47,783 bases of DNA, from contig JAILZS010000018.1 in assembly GCA_023512375.1 (NCBI GenBank), positions 1 through 47,783 on the forward strand. The letters are read 5' to 3'. The notes below the pieces were generated by a model that saw only the letters and a program-made list of their open reading frames with translations, did no database searches and was not told the DNA's origin. Numbering within the stretch: position 1 is the first letter of the stretch; the number at the start of each line of letters is the position of its first letter. A program made the translations under genes and the position numbers. Origin of the DNA: Bacillota bacterium. GTDB lineage: Bacteria > Bacillota > Sulfobacillia > JAJZYS01 > JAILZS01. Positions 30,785 through 43,755 of this stretch are shown piece after piece.

Positions 30785-31630
30785 ATGGACGCCACGTTCG
30801 TGCGCGGGCCGGGGGACCGTTCGCTCTTCGTGCGCTACATCGTGCCCGAGACGCCGTGGGCATCGCTCGTGCTGCTGCACGGATCCATGGTCCACTCCGA
30901 GTACTACCTGCCCGTCGCCCTCGCCCTGGCCGAGGCGGGCGTGGCCACCTTCCTCCCCGATCTGAGCGGCCACGGCCGGAGCGACGGCGTGCGCGCCCAT
31001 GTGGCCCGATACGAGGACCACGTGGAGGACACCCGCAGCGTCCTGGCCTACGTGCGCCGCAGCGTAAGCGTCCCCGTCCACCTCGGGGGCGAGTCGTACG
31101 GCGGGCTCGTGGCCTTCCTCGCATGCGCCCGCCGCCCCCCGGGCGAGGGGGCGCGCAGCCTCGTGTTGGCGGCGCCCGCGTTCGGCCTGCGGGCGCGCAT
31201 CCCCGCCCGCCTTCGCACGGGACTGAGGGTGGTGGCGCAGGCGGTGCCGATCCTGCGCCTGCCGGTGCCCATGCACCTCACGGGCGTCTCGCGCCGCCCC
31301 GACCTGGAACGGCTGGCGGCGCGCGATCCGCTGCTCAACCGCCAGTACACGATCGGCTTCTTCTCCGAGCTCCTGCGCGCCCAGGAGGCGGCGGCAGCGG
31401 AGGCGCCCCACGTGCGCGCTCCGGTCCTCGCCCTTCTCGGAGGTGAGGACCGGGTGACGGACAACGAGATCACGCGCCGGGTCCTCGCCCTCGCCCCCTA
31501 CGCCCAGACCGTCGTCTACCCCGCCTTCTACCACGCCGTCCTGTCCGAGGACCTGGCCACCGTCGCCCGCACCCTGGTCGCCTTCCTCGCCGGCGAGGAA
31601 GGCGAGGGCGAGGCCGCCGGCGCGCCCTGA
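30785..31630 (+). CDS. Alpha/beta hydrolase (monoacylglycerol lipase-like)
   Basis: 281 residues with the hydrolase fold. LLHGSMVHSEYY forms the oxyanion strand, DLSGHGRSDG follows it, and the nucleophile S104 sits in GGESYGG. The acid is in LGGEDRVTD and the His in FYHAVLSE. The pattern resembles monoacylglycerol lipases and lysophospholipases acting on small lipid esters; the substrate is unproven. Three in-frame ATGs exist (30770, 30779, 30785). GGGAGG lies 7 bases before 30785, which decided the start. It is divergent from typA and converges with murD after 12 bases. Confidence 0.88.
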   Translation: MDATFVRGPGDRSLFVRYIVPETPWASLVLLHGSMVHSEYYLPVALALAEAGVATFLPDLSGHGRSDGVRAHVARYEDHVEDTRSVLAYVRRSVSVPVHLGGESYGGLVAFLACARRPPGEGARSLVLAAPAFGLRARIPARLRTGLRVVAQAVPILRLPVPMHLTGVSRRPDLERLAARDPLLNRQYTIGFFSELLRAQEAAAAEAPHVRAPVLALLGGEDRVTDNEITRRVLALAPYAQTVVYPAFYHAVLSEDLATVARTLVAFLAGEEGEGEAAGAP

Positions 31631-31642
31631 CGGCGGCAGGGC

Positions 31643-33024
<1,382 letters not shown>

Positions 33025-33028
<4 letters not shown>

Positions 33029-34608
33029 GAGGCCGTGGTCCCCGTGGCCACGTCCGTCGTGGCCGCCAGCACCTCCCCCAGGCGCGCCAGCGCCAAGTCG
33101 AGGACCTCCTGGGGGTTGGCGAAGGACATGCGCAGATACCCGGGCTGACCGAACGCCTCCCCCGGCACGCAGGCGATCCGCGCCACGTCCAACAGGCGCG
33201 CCGCCACCTGCTCGGTGCTGAAGCAGGGCACGCCCGCCACCGACCGCCCGAGGAAGGGAGCGGCCGAGCACCAGGCGTAGAAGGCGCCGTCCGGAAGGGG
33301 CGTGGCCAAGCCCAAGGCGTTGAGCCCGGCCACGAAGCGGTCGCGCCGCTCCTCGTACACCTGGCGCATGTGGGCCACGCTGCCGCCGTCGTCGGCCAGG
33401 GCGGCCTCGGCCGCCAGTTGGCACGGGGCCGCCGCCGAGGAGGTCACCTGACTCTGCAGGCGGGCGGCGGCCTCCACCACATCCGGTGGGGCGATGGCCC
33501 ATCCGACGCGGAAGCCCGTCATGGCGAACTTCTTCGACGCGCCGTCCACCACCACCACCCGCCGCAAGTCCATCCCCGCCCGCGCCGCCAAGGTGCGGGC
33601 GCTGGGGGCGGTGCGCCCGCCGTAGGTGAGCACGCCGTAGATCTCGTCGCTCACCACCCACAGGTCATGGCGCCGGCACAGGTCGAGGATGGCGGTGAAC
33701 TCCCCCTCGTCCACGATGGCGCCGGTGGGGTTGTTAGGGCTGTTGAGGACGATGCCCCGCACCCCGGGACCGATGCGGGCCGCCACCGCGGCTGCGGTGA
33801 GACGCCAGCCGTCCTCGGGCCGGGTGGGCACGAACACGCTCTCGCACCCCGCCAACCGCAGCTGGTCCGGGTAGGAGACCCAGTACGGCACCGGCACCAG
33901 GACCCGGTCGCCGGGATCGAACAGGACGTGGAACAGGCTGTAGAGCACCTGCTTGCCGCCCACCCCGACCAGGACCATGTCGGGCGTGGTGGCGACGCCG
34001 TGCTCCCGCTCGGCCGCGGCGGCCACGGCGCGCCGAAGCTCGGGCCGGCCCGCTGGCGGGGCGTACTTGGTGGCCCGCTCCAGACCGCGCCGCGCCGCCT
34101 CCAAGGCGGCGGCGGGCGGCGGCAGGTCGGGTTCTCCGACCGCCAGGTTGAGGACCTGCTCGCCGGCGGCCAGCATCGCCTTGGCTCGGGCGTCCAGGGC
34201 CACGGTGGGCGAACCGGGGATGCCGGCGGCGCGACGGCTCAGGCGGGGGCCCGAGGCCGCGCTCTCGGGGGCGTGGGACGCCATGGATGCTGCCACCTCC
34301 ATGCCGGGATGCGGGGACAAGTGGGGACGCGGCCCATGCGGGGCCTCGGACGCCAGTTCGGTGATGAGGGCGCGCACCCCTGCCGCGTCCACCGGCGCCT
34401 GAAGGCGCACGTTGCCCTCGGCGTCGGCGACGACGGGGATGGCGAGGAGGAAACGGGCCAACCGCTCGGGGTCGGCGTCGATGTCGACCCGGACGAGAGA
34501 GAGGGCGACGCCCTGGCGCGCCGCCTCCGCCTCCAGGAGGCGCTCGGCCTCGTCGCACAAAGAACAGCCCGGTCGGCGGTACAAGGTGAGGCGCAGCGCC
34601 GCCGTCAC
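33025..34608 (-). CDS. Glutaredoxin-like domain fused in frame to class I aspartate-type aminotransferase
   Basis: One open frame of 527 residues. Residues 1 to about 85 are glutaredoxin-like, with LYRRPGCSLCDEAERLL (CSLC, C15/C18) and IPVVADAEGNVRL. A Pro/His linker leads to M109, the start of a full aminotransferase of about 419 residues with NLAVGEPDLP, NSPNNPTG, VSDEIYGVL and the PLP lysine in GASKKFAMTGFRVG. The second part transfers amino groups between aspartate (or similar) and 2-oxo acids. GTG 34608 shares GTGA with the MFS stop; the frame ends in a GTGA overlap with murD. A strong internal ribosome site (34293-34300) before ATG 34284 could make the aminotransferase alone. There is no stop between the parts. 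Confidence 0.82.
34293..34300 (-). promoter_or_regulatory. Internal ribosome binding site before the aminotransferase part
   Basis: GGAGGTGG on the minus strand, 8 bases before the in-frame ATG at 34284. It is a near-perfect site inside the fused frame and could start a free 419-residue aminotransferase in addition to the fused protein. Confidence 0.6.
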
Positions 34609-35885
34609 GACCGCACCGCGGCGGCGGCGGGCCGCCCCTCCCAGGGCCGGCGGTGCGCCTCCGCGCCGCCGGCCCCGTCGGGCATGAGGGCCAAGGCCGC
34701 CGTCCCCAGGGCGACGGCGCCTGCCAGAAGGAGCGGTCCTCCCCTGCCGAAGGCGGCCTCCACGCTGCCGGCGAGCGACAGGACGAGGAAGACCGCCACC
34801 CCCGCCAGGGCGGAGGTGCCGCCGATCGCCGCCCCCGCGTCGGGCCCGCTCGCCCACTCGGAGCGCAAGGCGCCGAAGGCGATGACGGAGAGCTGGTAGC
34901 CGGCGAACAGGAGGACGAACACCCCCACCCCCGCCCCCAGGCCCATGCGCACCGCGTAGGCCGCCACGGCCGCGCCGTGCAGCACGAGCCCCGCGGCCAG
35001 GGCGGCGCGGTCGCCCAGCCGGCGCGTCAACCCGCCCGCGAACAGGCCCACCCCGACCATGCCCACCGCGCCCACGGCGAACAGGATGTCCACCGCCTGG
35101 GGGGCGAGGCCGTCCTGGGCGTGCCCCACGAGAGCGAGAAAGGGACCGTTCACGGTCAAGGCCACCAGGCTCGACACGCCCACCGTCACCGCCAACAGGC
35201 GGCGGCGGGTGGGCGACCCGAGCACGGCGGCGCGCGCCTCCCGCACCGCCGCCCTGAAGCCGCCGGGCGCCGGGGGACGGCGGGGGAGGTCGCGCCGCGG
35301 CTCCACGAACAGCCTCAGGCGCGTAAGCCCCACGGCGACGTAGCTGAGGCCCGTGGCGCCGATGAACAGGGGCGGCGGCACGTGGGGCAGGATGACGAAC
35401 GCCCCCAAGAGCGGTCCCAGCACGTAGCCGGGCGAGACGATGAGGTTGTAGCGCGCGAACGCCGCCAGGCGCTCGGTGGGCGGCACAGAGTCGGCCACCA
35501 TGGTCGTGAACGAGGGGTTCTGGATGCCGAAGACGATGTTGATGGCCACGTACGACGCGGCCATCACCTGCCAGTCGGGGCTCAGGGCCATGACCACCCA
35601 CATGAGGCCGGCGAAGGTCGTGGGGATGGCGATGAGGAGGCGCGCGCCGTAGCGGTCGGCCAGCCGTCCCCCGGCGTATTGCGCGGCCGCCCCCAGGAGG
35701 TTGACGAGGGCGTACGTCACCACCACGCCGAGGTTGGGCGCCCCCTCGCGCACGAGCAGGATGGGCACGACGGGGTTCCAGCACTGCACGGCGAAGTTCA
35801 GGTAGCTCGACGTGAAGCCGAGCACGGTGATGTTGCGGCGGGCTCCCGGGACGCTCGCGGGCGGGGCGTCGGGGGCAGTCGTCAT
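34605..35885 (-). CDS. MFS transporter
   Basis: 426 residues with about twelve membrane helices in two halves. The loop GGRLADRYGARLL after helix 2 is the classic MFS motif, and AGGLTRRLGDRAAL is its second-half counterpart. Other segments (PSFTTMVADSVPPTERLAAFARYN) fit efflux-type permeases. The substrate is unknown. ATG 35885 gives a short cytosolic head before helix 1; the longer frame to 35951 would overlap the likely promoter. The ribosome site is modest. Its stop shares GTGA with the fused glutaredoxin-aminotransferase gene, so it leads a three-gene operon ending in murD. Confidence 0.88.
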   Translation of the reverse strand: MTTAPDAPPASVPGARRNITVLGFTSSYLNFAVQCWNPVVPILLVREGAPNLGVVVTYALVNLLGAAAQYAGGRLADRYGARLLIAIPTTFAGLMWVVMALSPDWQVMAASYVAINIVFGIQNPSFTTMVADSVPPTERLAAFARYNLIVSPGYVLGPLLGAFVILPHVPPPLFIGATGLSYVAVGLTRLRLFVEPRRDLPRRPPAPGGFRAAVREARAAVLGSPTRRRLLAVTVGVSSLVALTVNGPFLALVGHAQDGLAPQAVDILFAVGAVGMVGVGLFAGGLTRRLGDRAALAAGLVLHGAAVAAYAVRMGLGAGVGVFVLLFAGYQLSVIAFGALRSEWASGPDAGAAIGGTSALAGVAVFLVLSLAGSVEAAFGRGGPLLLAGAVALGTAALALMPDGAGGAEAHRRPWEGRPAAAAVRS

Positions 35886-35941
35886 GCGGGCGGATGTCCC
35901 CTTCCCTGCGAGGGCGCTGGCGCGGCCTTCGCCACGCCGCC

Positions 35942-35950
35942 ATTGTAGCA
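35942..35950 (-). promoter_or_regulatory. Extended -10 promoter of the MFS-aminotransferase-murD operon
   Basis: TGCTACAAT on the minus strand: a TGn extension with TACAAT. No good -35 is present. The predicted start is about 50 bases before ATG 35885. Confidence 0.5.
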
Positions 35951-35977
35951 TTGCCCGCAGCCCCCACCCGGCCTCCC

Positions 35978-37249
35978 CTACGGCTCCAGCCCCCAGGCCC
36001 AGGCGGCCACGGTGCGGGCGAAGGCGGTGAGGCCGGCGCGGTAGCGTTCGGGGGCGGTGTACTCGCCCGGGGCGTGGCTCAGCCCGCCCCGGCTCGGGAC
36101 GAAGAGCATGGCCACGGGCAGGCGGGCCGCCAGGGCGCCCGCGTCGTGCCCGGCCCAGCTCACCAGGTCGACCGGCTCCTCCCCCAGCGCCCGGGCCTGG
36201 CGGCGCAACCGCTCGCGCCAGGCGGGATCCATCGCCGCCGGCGCCACGTGGTGGCGGACGGCCCGCACCACCTCCACGCCGTGGCGGCGCGCCTCCGCCT
36301 CCGCGGCGCGGGCGATCTCGCCGTGCACCTCGGCCATCACCTCGCTCTCAGGGGAGCGGACCTCCACGCTCAGGACCGCCTCCCCCGGCACCACGTTGGC
36401 CGCGCCCGGGACGGCCGCCACGTACCCTACCGTGCCCACGGCCCGACCGCCGCTCCGCTCCGCCGCCCTGCGCACGGCCAAGATGGTCTCGGCCGCCGGC
36501 AGGAGCGCGTCGCGCCGGTCGGCGAGGGCGGTGGTGCCCGCGTGATTGGTCTCGCCCGCGAACGTGTACTCCACCTGGCGTATGCCCGTGATGGCGGTGA
36601 CGACGCCGATGTCGCGCCCCATACGCTCCAGGCGCGGGCCCTGCTCCACATGCAGCTCCAGGTAGGCCTCCACATCGTCCAAGCGTTCGCGCGCTCGCCC
36701 CAGCTCCTCGAGACGGCGGCCGCGCGCGGCCATGGCCTCGGCCAGCGCGACGCCTGCCCGGTCGCGCACTTCGGCCAGGTGGTCGATGTCGTGGCCCGTC
36801 GCCACCGCGGTCGAGCCGAACAGGCCGGTGCCGAAGCGCGCCCCCTCCTCGTCCGTGAACGCCGCCAGGCGCACACGCCGCTTGAGCGGCCGCCCCGCCT
36901 CGAGGAGAAGGCGCATGGTCTCCAGCCCGGCCATGACGCCCAGGGCGCCGTCGTAGCGGCCGCCGTCCGGCACCGTGTCGAGGTGCGACCCGATGGCCAG
37001 CACCGGCGCCCCCTCGGGCCCGATCTCGGCCCACACGTTGGCGGCCTCGTCGCTCTCGGCGCCGACGCCCAGGCGCGCGAGCCGCTCCACGAGGAAGGCC
37101 TTGGCCCGACCCTCCTCCTCGCTCCAGGCCAGGCGCGTCACACCGCCCCCCGCCCGCGCGCCGATCCTCCCCAGGTCGGCGAGGTCTTCCTCCACGCGCG
37201 CCAACACAGGGGTGAGGGCGGACAGGGCGCCCGCCTCCATCGTCTCCAC
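35978..37249 (-). CDS. M20-family hydantoinase/carbamoylase-type amidase
   Basis: 423 residues. The two-metal site is complete: H in GSHLDTVPDGGRYDG with its Asp, the pair in FTDEEGARFGTGLFGS, H in ELHVEQGP and the late H in GLSHAPGE. ITGIRQ and AGETNHAGTTALADRRDAL form the dimer and lid region. The motifs match N-carbamoyl-L-amino acid hydrolases, allantoate amidohydrolases and ureidoglycolate hydrolases. It hydrolyses an N-carbamoyl or ureido group, releasing ammonia and CO2. No purine or pyrimidine degradation genes adjoin it, so the exact substrate is open. GTG 37249 has GGAGGG about 10 bases upstream. Confidence 0.9.
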   Translation of the reverse strand: METMEAGALSALTPVLARVEEDLADLGRIGARAGGGVTRLAWSEEEGRAKAFLVERLARLGVGAESDEAANVWAEIGPEGAPVLAIGSHLDTVPDGGRYDGALGVMAGLETMRLLLEAGRPLKRRVRLAAFTDEEGARFGTGLFGSTAVATGHDIDHLAEVRDRAGVALAEAMAARGRRLEELGRARERLDDVEAYLELHVEQGPRLERMGRDIGVVTAITGIRQVEYTFAGETNHAGTTALADRRDALLPAAETILAVRRAAERSGGRAVGTVGYVAAVPGAANVVPGEAVLSVEVRSPESEVMAEVHGEIARAAEAEARRHGVEVVRAVRHHVAPAAMDPAWRERLRRQARALGEEPVDLVSWAGHDAGALAARLPVAMLFVPSRGGLSHAPGEYTAPERYRAGLTAFARTVAAWAWGLEP

Positions 37250-37339
37250 CTGGGCGATCCCTCCCCATCGGCATGGGGGTGGCGGCGGCGCCGCCCCTCC
37301 TGCACCGATCCTACCGCACCGCCCGCCCCCCGCGTGCTC

Positions 37340-38356
37340 CTACCGCACCGCCGTCAAGGCCGCGAGGACGGCCCCGTACAGGCCGGCGTTCACCCACAGG
37401 GCGCGGGCCGGCAGGCGTCCGGCGCAGGCGAGGACGAGGGCGACGAAGGCGGCGCCGGCCACGGCCACCGCCACCACCCCCACCTCTGGCGGCCCCAGCC
37501 GCCACGGCGTGAGGAGGAGCCCCAGGGTGGGGCCGACGGCGCTCTGGATCACCATCGCCCCCGTCACCGCGCTGAGGGCCAGGTCGTCCCGCCCACGCCA
37601 AGTCCACAGGACGGAGTTCATGACCTCGGGCAGCTCGGTGGCGAGGGGGGCGAGCACCAGCGCCAGGATCAGGGGTGGCAGGGCGAGGTGGCGGCCCAGG
37701 GCGGTCACCGCCGCCACGAACGCCTCCGCCCCCGCCAGGAGGAGGGCGGCGGCGACGAGCGCCTCCCCCGCCACCATGGCCAGGGGCGGCGGCCGGCGCG
37801 CGGCCCAAAAGGCGAAGCGCCCGGGCGCAGGCGCCCTTCCTCCCTGGCCCCCGCCCCCGCCTTGCTGCCAGGCGCGAACCGCGTACAGGCCGTATCCCAG
37901 CACAAGAGCCGGCGCCGCCCACGCCCGGGGGGGACGGGCGAGGACGGTGCCCGCCGCCGCGGCCAGGGCGAACAGGGCGCAGAACCAGACGAGGTCGGCG
38001 ATCGCCGCCGCGGGCCGCACGCGCAGGGCGCGGGCGCGACGGGCCCGGCCCTCCGGCCGGAGCGCTACCGTCGCCCCCAAAAGCGCCAGGGCGAGCGTGG
38101 CCAGCATGAGCGGTGCCCCCAGGATGGCCCCCACCCCTACGGCGTGGGCGGCGTCGCCGCCCCGCAGGGCGGCCACGAGGGGGACGGCCGTCTCCGGCAG
38201 GGCCGTGCCCCAGGCGGCGAACACGCCCCCCAGGACGCGGTCGTCCAGCCGTAGGCGCTCGCCCAGCCACTCGATGGCGTTCGTGAACAGGTGGGCGGCC
38301 ACGGCCACGGCCAAGCCCCCGACCGCCAGGAGGGCGGCCACGATGGGCGCGCTCAC
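37340..38356 (-). CDS. Ca2+/cation antiporter (CaCA superfamily)
   Basis: 338 residues with about ten membrane helices in two inverted halves. The alpha repeats are visible: AAWGTALPETAVPLVAAL in the first half and LAPLATELPEVMNSVLW in the second, each with the acidic residue that binds the cation. Between the halves lies a Gly/Arg/Pro-rich cytosolic loop (about residues 165-185). Such proteins export Ca2+ in exchange for Na+ or H+. The second alpha repeat continues TGAMVIQSAVGPTLGLLL, typical of YrbG-like members. GTG 38356 has a weak ribosome site. It stands 116 bases after the rlmD-type gene and 90 before the amidase. Confidence 0.88.
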   Translation of the reverse strand: MSAPIVAALLAVGGLAVAVAAHLFTNAIEWLGERLRLDDRVLGGVFAAWGTALPETAVPLVAALRGGDAAHAVGVGAILGAPLMLATLALALLGATVALRPEGRARRARALRVRPAAAIADLVWFCALFALAAAAGTVLARPPRAWAAPALVLGYGLYAVRAWQQGGGGGQGGRAPAPGRFAFWAARRPPPLAMVAGEALVAAALLLAGAEAFVAAVTALGRHLALPPLILALVLAPLATELPEVMNSVLWTWRGRDDLALSAVTGAMVIQSAVGPTLGLLLTPWRLGPPEVGVVAVAVAGAAFVALVLACAGRLPARALWVNAGLYGAVLAALTAVR

Positions 38357-38472
38357 CGCCCCGGCGCGCCCTGGGCGCCCGTGGGCGCTCCCCGTGCCAC
38401 GCCCGCGCCACCCCCCGCCCGCCGCCCCCGGCCGTCCGTCACGCTCCTATGCGCCCGCCGCGCCCACCAGCC

Positions 38473-39870
38473 CTAGCGGTCGCGGCGGAGGACCGCGACG
38501 GCCTCCAGATGCGCGGTCTGGGGGAAGAGGTCGACGGGAACCACCCGCTCGAGGCGGAAGCGCCCCCCCGCCGTCAGGCGGGCGAGGTCGCGCGCCAACG
38601 TCTCGGGGGCGCACGACACGTACACCAGGCGGGCCGGCGGCGCCGACCTCAGTCCCTCCAACAAGGCGCTGGGGCAGCCGGCGCGCGGCGGATCGAGCAC
38701 CACGGCGTCCGGTCCCTCGCCCGCCGGCCACCGGCGCCGGTATAGGATCTCCGCCGGGCCGAGGGAGAACTCGGCCGAAAGGCCGTTCATCGCCGCATTG
38801 CGGCGGGCGTCGGCGACGGCCGCGGCCACGGTCTCGAATCCGACGGCGCGTTCGGCCCCCGCCGCCACCGCCCACAGGCCGATCGCCCCCACGCCGGCAT
38901 GGGCGTCGACCACCGTCCCCGCCCCCGCCGGGCCGAGCTCGGCCACGGCGCGCGCGTACAGGACCTCCGCCGCGGCCGGGTTGACCTGGAAGAAGGACGT
39001 GGGCGACAGGTGGAGGGTGAGCGGACCCACGCGCTCGCGGATGCCGTCCCGACCCGCCAGGACACGGGCCGGCCCCCGCCCCAGGATGCGGTTCGTGGCC
39101 TCGGGCTGCACGGAGTGGGCGAGGCAGGTGAGGTCCGCGAGGCGCGCCGTCACCTCCTCGGCCAGGCGGTCGAGCCCGGGCGGCCGGGGTGAGCGGGTGA
39201 CCACCACGGCCATGCTCTCGCCCGTGCCCACGCCCACCCGCACCACGATGTGGCGCACCTCCCCACGCCCGGTCGCCTCGTCGTAGGGGGCGAGGCCCGC
39301 GGGCGCCAGGCTGTCGCGCACCGCCGCCACCACACGGCGCGCCAGGGGGTGGGTGACGGGGCAGGCCGAGGCCTCCACCAGGCGGTGGCTGCCGCGGCCG
39401 TAGAATCCCACGATCGGCCCCTGCGGTCCGGCCGCCACCGGCATGGCGGCCTTCGCCCGGTAGGCGAGGTCGGGCTGGCCGGCGGGCCCGGCGGGAGCGG
39501 CGAGGACCTCCTCCACCTCCACACCCGCGATGCCGCCGATGCGGGCCAGGGCCTCGATGAGGCGCGCGCGCTTGTGGCGGCGCTGGGCGGCAGGGGAGAG
39601 GGGCATGAGGGGGCAACCCCCGCACCGTTGCCACACGGGGCACGGGGGCGGGCGGCGGTCGGGCGAGGGGCGTTCCACCGTCAACAGGTCGGCGCGGGCG
39701 TAGCGGGGCCGCATCTGGGCGATGCGCGCCCGCACCCGGTCGCCCGGCACGGCGCCGGGGACGAACACCACCAGGTCGCCGCTGCGCCCCACCCCCTCCC
39801 CGCCCGAGGCGACGGAGGTGATGTCGAGGGTCACGGCCTCCCCCTGCCGCGGCGCGGCGGGGGCGCTCAC
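38473..39870 (-). CDS. rlmD: 23S rRNA (uracil-C5)-methyltransferase, RlmD/RumA type
   Basis: 465 residues. An N-terminal TRAM domain (about 8-68) is followed by four cysteines for a 4Fe-4S cluster: C77, C83 and C86 in CPVWQRCGGC and one near 171 in EASACPVTHPL. The SAM methyltransferase domain has SPTSFFQVNPAAAEVLY, DAHAGVGAIGLWA, VLDPPRAGC and the catalytic Cys in YVSCAPETLARDL. It methylates a uridine of 23S rRNA, or tRNA in related enzymes, using SAM. GTG 39870 shares GTGA with the end of the upstream carboxypeptidase gene. Specificity (RlmD, RlmCD or TrmA-like) cannot be settled from sequence. Confidence 0.9.
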   Translation of the reverse strand: MSAPAAPRQGEAVTLDITSVASGGEGVGRSGDLVVFVPGAVPGDRVRARIAQMRPRYARADLLTVERPSPDRRPPPCPVWQRCGGCPLMPLSPAAQRRHKRARLIEALARIGGIAGVEVEEVLAAPAGPAGQPDLAYRAKAAMPVAAGPQGPIVGFYGRGSHRLVEASACPVTHPLARRVVAAVRDSLAPAGLAPYDEATGRGEVRHIVVRVGVGTGESMAVVVTRSPRPPGLDRLAEEVTARLADLTCLAHSVQPEATNRILGRGPARVLAGRDGIRERVGPLTLHLSPTSFFQVNPAAAEVLYARAVAELGPAGAGTVVDAHAGVGAIGLWAVAAGAERAVGFETVAAAVADARRNAAMNGLSAEFSLGPAEILYRRRWPAGEGPDAVVLDPPRAGCPSALLEGLRSAPPARLVYVSCAPETLARDLARLTAGGRFRLERVVPVDLFPQTAHLEAVAVLRRDR

Positions 39871-40807
39871 GCCGCCGCCCCCCCGCCCGGGCGCCGCCAC
39901 GCCGCCTCCAGCACGACGAGCTCCCCCCGCTCCGCGTCCAGGCGCACCCGGACGCCGAGGGGGAGGGGGGCGCGGGCCTCCCCGTGCCCGACCGGAAGGC
40001 GCGCCAGCACCGGCACCCCGAGGGCAAGGAGATGGCGGCGCAGCACCTCCTCCACGTCCACGCCGCCGCTCGGGGGGCAGCGGAGGAAGGCGCCCACGGC
40101 CACGCCGGCCACGCCCGACAGCATGCCGGCCAGCGCCAGCTGCGTGAGGGCGCGGTCCACGCGGTAGGCCGCCTCCCCCACCTCCTCGAGGAACAGGATG
40201 GCGCCGCGCGTGGGCGGCTCGAGCGCTGTGCCGGCGCACGCCGCCAGGAGCGTAAGGTTACCGCCCACCACCGGCCCTTCCGCCCGCCCCCCCGCCCACG
40301 CCTCGGGCGGGGGGGCGTCCGGCGGTTGGGGCACGGTCCAGGGAGGCGGCGACGAAAGGGCCGCGAGGGCGGCGCCCGCCGCCCACGCGTCCCACCCGCC
40401 GCCCGCCCCGCCGCCGGGCATGGGGGCGTGCAGGGAAGGGATCCCCCACCGCGCCAGGCCGGCGTGCAGGGCGGTGATGTCGCTCATGCCCACCACGGGG
40501 CGGGGCCGGGCAGCCACCCGGCGCCACGGCAGGGCGGCCGCCACCGCCAGCGTGCCCGCGCCGCCGCGCGCCGCCCACACGCCGTCCACGTCGGGCGCCG
40601 TGAGCGCCCAGGTGAGGTCGGCCAAGCGCTCGGCCGGCGTCCCCGCCCAGGGGCCGTCCCGGGATGCCAGGTGGCGCCCCGGGCGGACCCTCAGCCCCAG
40701 CGCCGCAAGACCCGCCTGCGCCTCCTCCGCTACGTCGGGGCCGAGGGCGTAGGCCGGGGCCACCAGGGCCACGGTGGCGCCCGGCCCCAGGGGGCCGGGC
40801 CAGGGTC

Positions 40808-40811
<4 letters not shown>
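39867..40811 (-). CDS. ldcA: LD-carboxypeptidase (S66 family)
   Basis: 314 residues. The S66 layout is clear: VALVAPAYALGPD at the N-terminus, GVWAARGG, the nucleophile S110 in VVGMSDITALHAGL, the catalytic Glu in GAILFLEEVGEAAYRVDR and the His in LPVGHGEARAPLPLGV. It trims the terminal D-alanine from muropeptides in peptidoglycan recycling, or hydrolyses related amides (MccF-like). GTG 40811 shares GTGA with the end of gatB, and its own stop shares GTGA with rlmD. The longer open frame to 41495 lies inside gatB and is rejected. Confidence 0.9.
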
Positions 40812-42264
<1,453 letters not shown>

Positions 42265-42268
<4 letters not shown>

Positions 42269-43755
42269 CGCCCCTCGCCCCCTTCCGCCCAGACCGGCAG
42301 CTCCCACGGGCGCATGGCCTCCCACGCCGCCCCCAGGCGCACCAGCGCCGCCTCCGCGAACGGCCGCCCCATGAGCTGCATGCCCACCGGCAGGCCGTCC
42401 ACCCGGCCCGCCGGCACGGACAGGGCGGGGAAGCCCGCCAGGGAGGCCGGTACGGTGAGCAGGTCGGCGGCGTACATGGCCAGGGGGTCGGCGGTGCGCT
42501 CGCCCAAGCCGAACGGCAGATCGGGGGCGGTGGGGGTGACGAGCACGTCGCATTCCCCCAGGGCGGACAGAAGGTCCTCGCGCACCCGCGTGCGCGCCTT
42601 CTGGGCCCGCACGTAGTAGGCGTCGTAGTACCCGCGCGACAGCGCGTACGTGCCCAGGAGGATCCGCCGCTTCACCTCCGGCCCGAAGCCCGCGCCGCGG
42701 CTTCGGCGGTGGGTGTCGGCGGCGGTGGCCGCCTGGCGCCGAAGGCCGTAGCGCACGCCGTCGAAGCGGGCCAGGTTGGACGACGCCTCCGCCGTGGCCA
42801 CCAGGTAGTAGGCGCTCAGGGCGACGTCCAGGGTAGGGAGGGAGACCTCCACCAGGCGCGCCCCCGCCCCCTCCAGGGCGCGCGCCGCCTCCTCCACGCG
42901 GGCGGCCACCGCGCCGTCCACGCCCCCTCCCAGGGCCTCGCGCACAAGACCCACCCGCACCCCGCGCCAGGCCGCCTCCCCCTGCGACAGCCCTTCCTCG
43001 GCCGCCGCCAGGCAGCCGCCCGCCGGCACGGCCGCCGACGTGGCGTCCATGGGATCGTGCCCGGCCACGATATCGAGCAAAGCGGCGCCGTCGCGCACGC
43101 TGGCCGTAAGCGTGCCCACCTGGTCGAGGGAGGAGGCGAAGGCCACAAGGCCATAGCGCGACACGCGCCCGTAGGTGGGCTTGATGCCCACCACGCCGCA
43201 GTAGGCGGCGGGCTGACGGACGCTGCCCCCCGTGTCGCTCCCCAGGGCCCACAGGCACATGCCGGCCGCCACGGCGGCCGCGCTGCCGCCGCTCGAGCCG
43301 CCCGGGACGCGGTCCGGGGCGAGGGGGTTGCGGGTGGGGCCGAAGGCGGAGTGCTCCGTGGACGACCCCATGGCGAACTCGTCCATGTTCGTCTTGCCCA
43401 CCAGGGCGAGGCCCGCCGCCCGAAGGCGGCGCACGGCCGTGGCGTCGTAGGGGGGACGGTAGCCCTCCAGGATGCGGGAGCCGCAGGTGGTGGGGAAGTC
43501 CACCGTGGTGAGGTTGTCCTTCACCGCCGTGGGCAGGCCGGCGAAAGGCCCCGCGCGCGCCGCCGCCCGCGCGGCGTCCGCCTCCTCCGCCGCCTTCACC
43601 AGGGCCTCCTCGTCCCACGCCAGGTACGCATGGACGTCGGGGTCGACGGCGCGCACCCGCGCCGCCACGGCGCGCGCCAGATCGACCGCGCGCGCCTCCC
43701 CTCGCCCCAGGCGGCGCGCCCACGCCACCGCGTCCAGGCGCCCGGACCCGTTCAC
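42265..43755 (-). CDS. gatA: Asp-tRNA(Asn)/Glu-tRNA(Gln) amidotransferase subunit A
   Basis: 496 residues of the amidase-signature family. The Ser-Ser-Lys triad is exact: K79 in LPTAVKDN, S154 in PGGSSGGSAA and S178 in GSDTGGSVRQPA, the same numbers as in the staphylococcal enzyme. The glycine-rich core and SRYGLVAFASSLDQVG are typical. GatA frees ammonia from glutamine and passes it to GatB. GTG 43755 shares GTGA with the end of gatC, and the stop shares GTGA with gatB, so the three subunits are made in a coupled way. Confidence 0.97.
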
